From assembly GCA_012839665.1 (NCBI GenBank), contig DUMX01000015.1, positions 1 through 6,919 on the forward strand: 6,919 nucleotides of DNA, in the 5' to 3' direction. The first letter of the stretch is position 1. Each line of letters opens with the position of its first letter. A program made the position numbers and the translations under genes. Source of the stretch: Gelria sp. Its GTDB lineage: Bacteria; Bacillota; Syntrophomonadia; Syntrophomonadales; Syntrophomonadaceae. Shown here one piece after another: positions 4,893 to 6,919 of the stretch. The notes under the pieces were generated by a model. It saw only the letters and a program-made list of their open reading frames with translations, ran no database searches and was not told the DNA's origin.

Positions 4893-6290
4893 TTGAAAAA
4901 AAGCATTTCTATGGTTACAGTCTTAATTCTACTTTTTCTTCTATCAGCCGGTTGCGGAAGTAACTCTGTAAAGCTAAACCCAAAAAACCCCATAACTCTT
5001 ACGCTCTGGCATAACTATGGTGGTCAGTTAAAGGCTACTATGGATGATATGGTTGATGAATTCAATGACACCGTGGGAGCAGAAAAAGGTATTATAATCA
5101 ACGTTACATCTATATCCGGCAGTGCCACCCTCCATGAAAAACTGACTATGTCTGCAAATGATGAACCGGGAGCACCATCACTTCCTGATATTACCACGGC
5201 TTATCCTAAAACCGCCCTTATATTAGCAGAAAAAGGACTACTGGCTGACCTTAATGAGCAATTTACCCCGCAAGAGCTTTCCGCCTATATCCCTGAATTT
5301 TTAGAAGAAGGCCGATTAGGAGGAGACCATCTTTATGTCTTTCCTACTGCCAAATCAACAGAAGTTTTGTTTCTAAACAAAACCTTATTTGATAGATTTG
5401 CCCGGGATACCGGGGCTAAAATTGAGGATTTACAAACCTTTGAGGGGATTATTAAAACTTCAGCCCTATATTATGATTGGACTGATAAACAAACACCCGC
5501 TATCGCCAATGATGGTAAAATGTTTTTCATGCCCGATTCACTGTTTAATTTCTCACTAATCGGATATAAGCAGTTGGGCGATGAGTTTATTAAAAACGGT
5601 GCTATTAACTTCACCTCTCCACAATATCCCCGGGTGTGGGAGTGTTACTATAAACCTGCTGTTTTAGGCCAGGTAGCCATATATAACGGATATGCCACCG
5701 ACCTTGCCAAAACGGGTGATATCTTGTGTTCAACTGGTTCGACTGCAGGAGTATCGTTTTTCTCTTCTATGGTTACATATGCAGACAACACCTCTGAACC
5801 GATAGAGCTGGATATTTTACCTTACCCTGTGTTTGAAGGTGGAAAAAAAGTAGCTATACAGCGAGGCGGAGGTATGAGTGTAATCAAGTCTACTAAAGAA
5901 AAAGAGTATGCCGCCGGTATTTTTCTAAAATGGTTTACCAACCCTGAAAACAATCTTCGTTTCGTGTCATCTACCGGATATCTTCCCGTAACCGAAGCAG
6001 CTTTTGGGGAGATTATGTCCCAGGAGATTAAGAATATCACCGATGAGAGAATTAAGAAACTACTTAAGACTTCGAGGATAATGCAGAAAGAATACGAATT
6101 TTACATACCCCCACTATTCGATGACATTGATGAAATACAACAGCAATACGAAAGCCAATTAAAGGATATTGCAGCTCAGTCCAGAAATTCCTACACCGGC
6201 GTCTTAAAAAACAGCGATTCGGTAGGAGCCTATAAAACAGTAGTAAATGGTAAATATGATGATTTTATTGATAAGTTTTCAATAAAATAG
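4893..6290 (+). CDS. Extracellular solute-binding lipoprotein, family 1 (carbohydrate-type ABC binding protein)
   Basis: The 465-residue protein begins MKKSISMVTVLILLFLL and a lipobox LSAGC, with lipidated Cys21, so it is anchored outside the membrane. The mature part starts ITLTLWHNYGG, the classical first strand of UgpB/MalE-type binding proteins. It continues with PDITTAYPKTALILAEKG, a cross-over segment (LGGDHLYVFPTAKSTEVLFLNKTLFD) broken by hinge strands, GGGMSVIKSTKEKEYAAGIFLKW, and SSTGYLPVTEAAF near 360-372. I chose TTG at 4893-4895 because AGGGGGAG sits 7 nt upstream and the lipoprotein signal then has the normal length. The earlier in-frame TTG at 4869 lacks an SD and would add eight residues, several of them Arg. 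The ligand cannot be read from sequence; sugar, glycerol-phosphate or another polyol are the family norm. No permease or ATPase gene is visible; the next gene encodes a membrane protein with an extracytoplasmic domain. Confidence 0.9.
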   Translation: MKKSISMVTVLILLFLLSAGCGSNSVKLNPKNPITLTLWHNYGGQLKATMDDMVDEFNDTVGAEKGIIINVTSISGSATLHEKLTMSANDEPGAPSLPDITTAYPKTALILAEKGLLADLNEQFTPQELSAYIPEFLEEGRLGGDHLYVFPTAKSTEVLFLNKTLFDRFARDTGAKIEDLQTFEGIIKTSALYYDWTDKQTPAIANDGKMFFMPDSLFNFSLIGYKQLGDEFIKNGAINFTSPQYPRVWECYYKPAVLGQVAIYNGYATDLAKTGDILCSTGSTAGVSFFSSMVTYADNTSEPIELDILPYPVFEGGKKVAIQRGGGMSVIKSTKEKEYAAGIFLKWFTNPENNLRFVSSTGYLPVTEAAFGEIMSQEIKNITDERIKKLLKTSRIMQKEYEFYIPPLFDDIDEIQQQYESQLKDIAAQSRNSYTGVLKNSDSVGAYKTVVNGKYDDFIDKFSIK

Positions 6291-6350
6291 AAATCAGCAA
6301 GGATTTTGTTGTAGTGGAATCAGGAAGTCTTAAATAGAGGCTATTGTAAG

Positions 6351-6919
6351 TTGAAAAATTTGCTATCTGAAAAAATAGAATTCGTAAAACAAGAATTTAA
6401 AAAACCAGGTACAAACAGTATGCCTATGAAGGCCAGGCTCTTTTTGTTTCTGATAGTGCTGGTGCTGACTATTATTCTAGGAGTAATAGCTATTCTGTTC
6501 ATTACAGGTACATTCACTGCAGGCCTGACAGAGAGTGAAATAATGTTTGCAAATGAACTGCAGCATTTTTCACAGGATACTTCCAACCAATATGGATACC
6601 TTTCCTTACAGGCCATAGAGTTTTCTAAAGAACTATCCAGAAGTATTGAAGAGAAAACGAACAAACTGGGTATACCTGTATCTAGTTTGCAAAATCATCC
6701 CGAAGTGCTGGAAGAAGTTATATCCGGTGAATTTGACCGAACTTTGTTTTCACTGCAAAAATCTAACAGCAGCGGTGTTTTCTTTATCTTAAATGCCACG
6801 ATTAACCCTACCCTTGATAATGCCAAAAACTCCAGAGCCGGCTTATATATTAAAAATATGGAGCCTAATATTATTAGTTCCTCTTCTCCAACCATTATTA
6901 TACTGCGTGGTATCCCCAG
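6351..6919 (+). CDS. Membrane-anchored protein with extracytoplasmic domain, probable sensor; cut by window end
   Basis: An uninterrupted frame of 189 codons runs off the window. A short, charged cytoplasmic N terminus (1-28) precedes one strong transmembrane helix (about 29-53, LFLFLIVLVLTIILGVIAIL). The rest of the visible part, from about 54, is polar and should lie outside the cell. It includes a helical stretch (ELQHFSQDTSNQYGYLSLQ), LQNHPEVLEEVISGEFDRTL, and a segment SSGVFFILNATINP ... SRAGLYIKNMEPN that reads like a folded sensory domain. This is the layout of an extracytoplasmic sensor feeding a cytoplasmic output such as a histidine kinase, a nucleotide cyclase or a DNA-binding domain. 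The output lies outside the window and is unknown. The TTG start has AGAGG 10 nt upstream; ATG at 6420-6422 is the alternative but lacks a good SD. The gene follows the binding protein by 60 bp with no terminator, so one operon is likely. Confidence 0.8.
   Translation, partial: MKNLLSEKIEFVKQEFKKPGTNSMPMKARLFLFLIVLVLTIILGVIAILFITGTFTAGLTESEIMFANELQHFSQDTSNQYGYLSLQAIEFSKELSRSIEEKTNKLGIPVSSLQNHPEVLEEVISGEFDRTLFSLQKSNSSGVFFILNATINPTLDNAKNSRAGLYIKNMEPNIISSSSPTIIILRGIP

Noticed and set aside
5822..6895. Minus-strand ORFs inside the solute-binding and sensor-like genes
   Set aside because: They are shadows: no SD, no domain similarity, and both plus-strand frames have clear protein features.

Overview
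The window looks like chromosomal DNA from a low-to-mid GC Gram-positive bacterium (Firmicutes, Clostridia-like; Syntrophomonadaceae would fit, but that is an impression and not a result). The reasons are strong AGGAGG-type ribosome binding sites, a textbook T-box leader in front of pheS, a Firmicutes-style attenuated leader in front of infC-rpmI-rplT, the order infC-rpmI-rplT / SpoU methyltransferase / pheS-pheT, and a lipoprotein signal on the solute-binding protein.

The left two thirds (about 1-4036) is translation machinery, all on the minus strand. Read in the direction of transcription it has three parts. (1) A promoter (4008-4036) and a roughly 150-nt leader ending in an intrinsic attenuator lead into infC (IF3, with a non-canonical AUC start), rpmI (L35) and rplT (L20), closed by a strong terminator (2690-2721). 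(2) A SpoU/TrmH-family RNA 2'-O-methyltransferase starts 21 nt beyond that terminator. (3) A promoter and a complete T-box riboswitch with a UUC (Phe) specifier control pheS (GTG start inside the former leader ORF) and pheT. The window holds only the N-terminal part of pheT. That part lacks the tRNA-binding B2 insertion normal for bacterial PheT, and its reading frame breaks about 15-25 bases from the window edge.

The middle (4040-4290) has no convincing protein gene. It holds a compact set of inverted repeats bounded by an AT-rich outer inverted repeat (4051-4243) that looks like a structured RNA or small non-coding element. Next comes a small minus-strand membrane protein of the DUF4870 type (4291-4650). 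The divergent spacer 4651-4892 carries two copies of a TCACCC/GGGTGA palindrome and an extended -10 promoter for the rightward genes.

The right end (4893-6919, plus strand) encodes a family-1 extracellular solute-binding lipoprotein. After a 60-bp gap with no terminator there is a membrane-anchored protein cut by the window edge, with one N-terminal transmembrane helix and a large extracytoplasmic domain. No ABC permease or ATPase is present. The binding protein may therefore feed a signal to the membrane protein rather than, or as well as, a transporter; this is inference.

The parts most worth following up are the structured intergenic element at 4051-4243, the domain-lacking and frame-broken pheT, and the binding-protein/membrane-protein pair.
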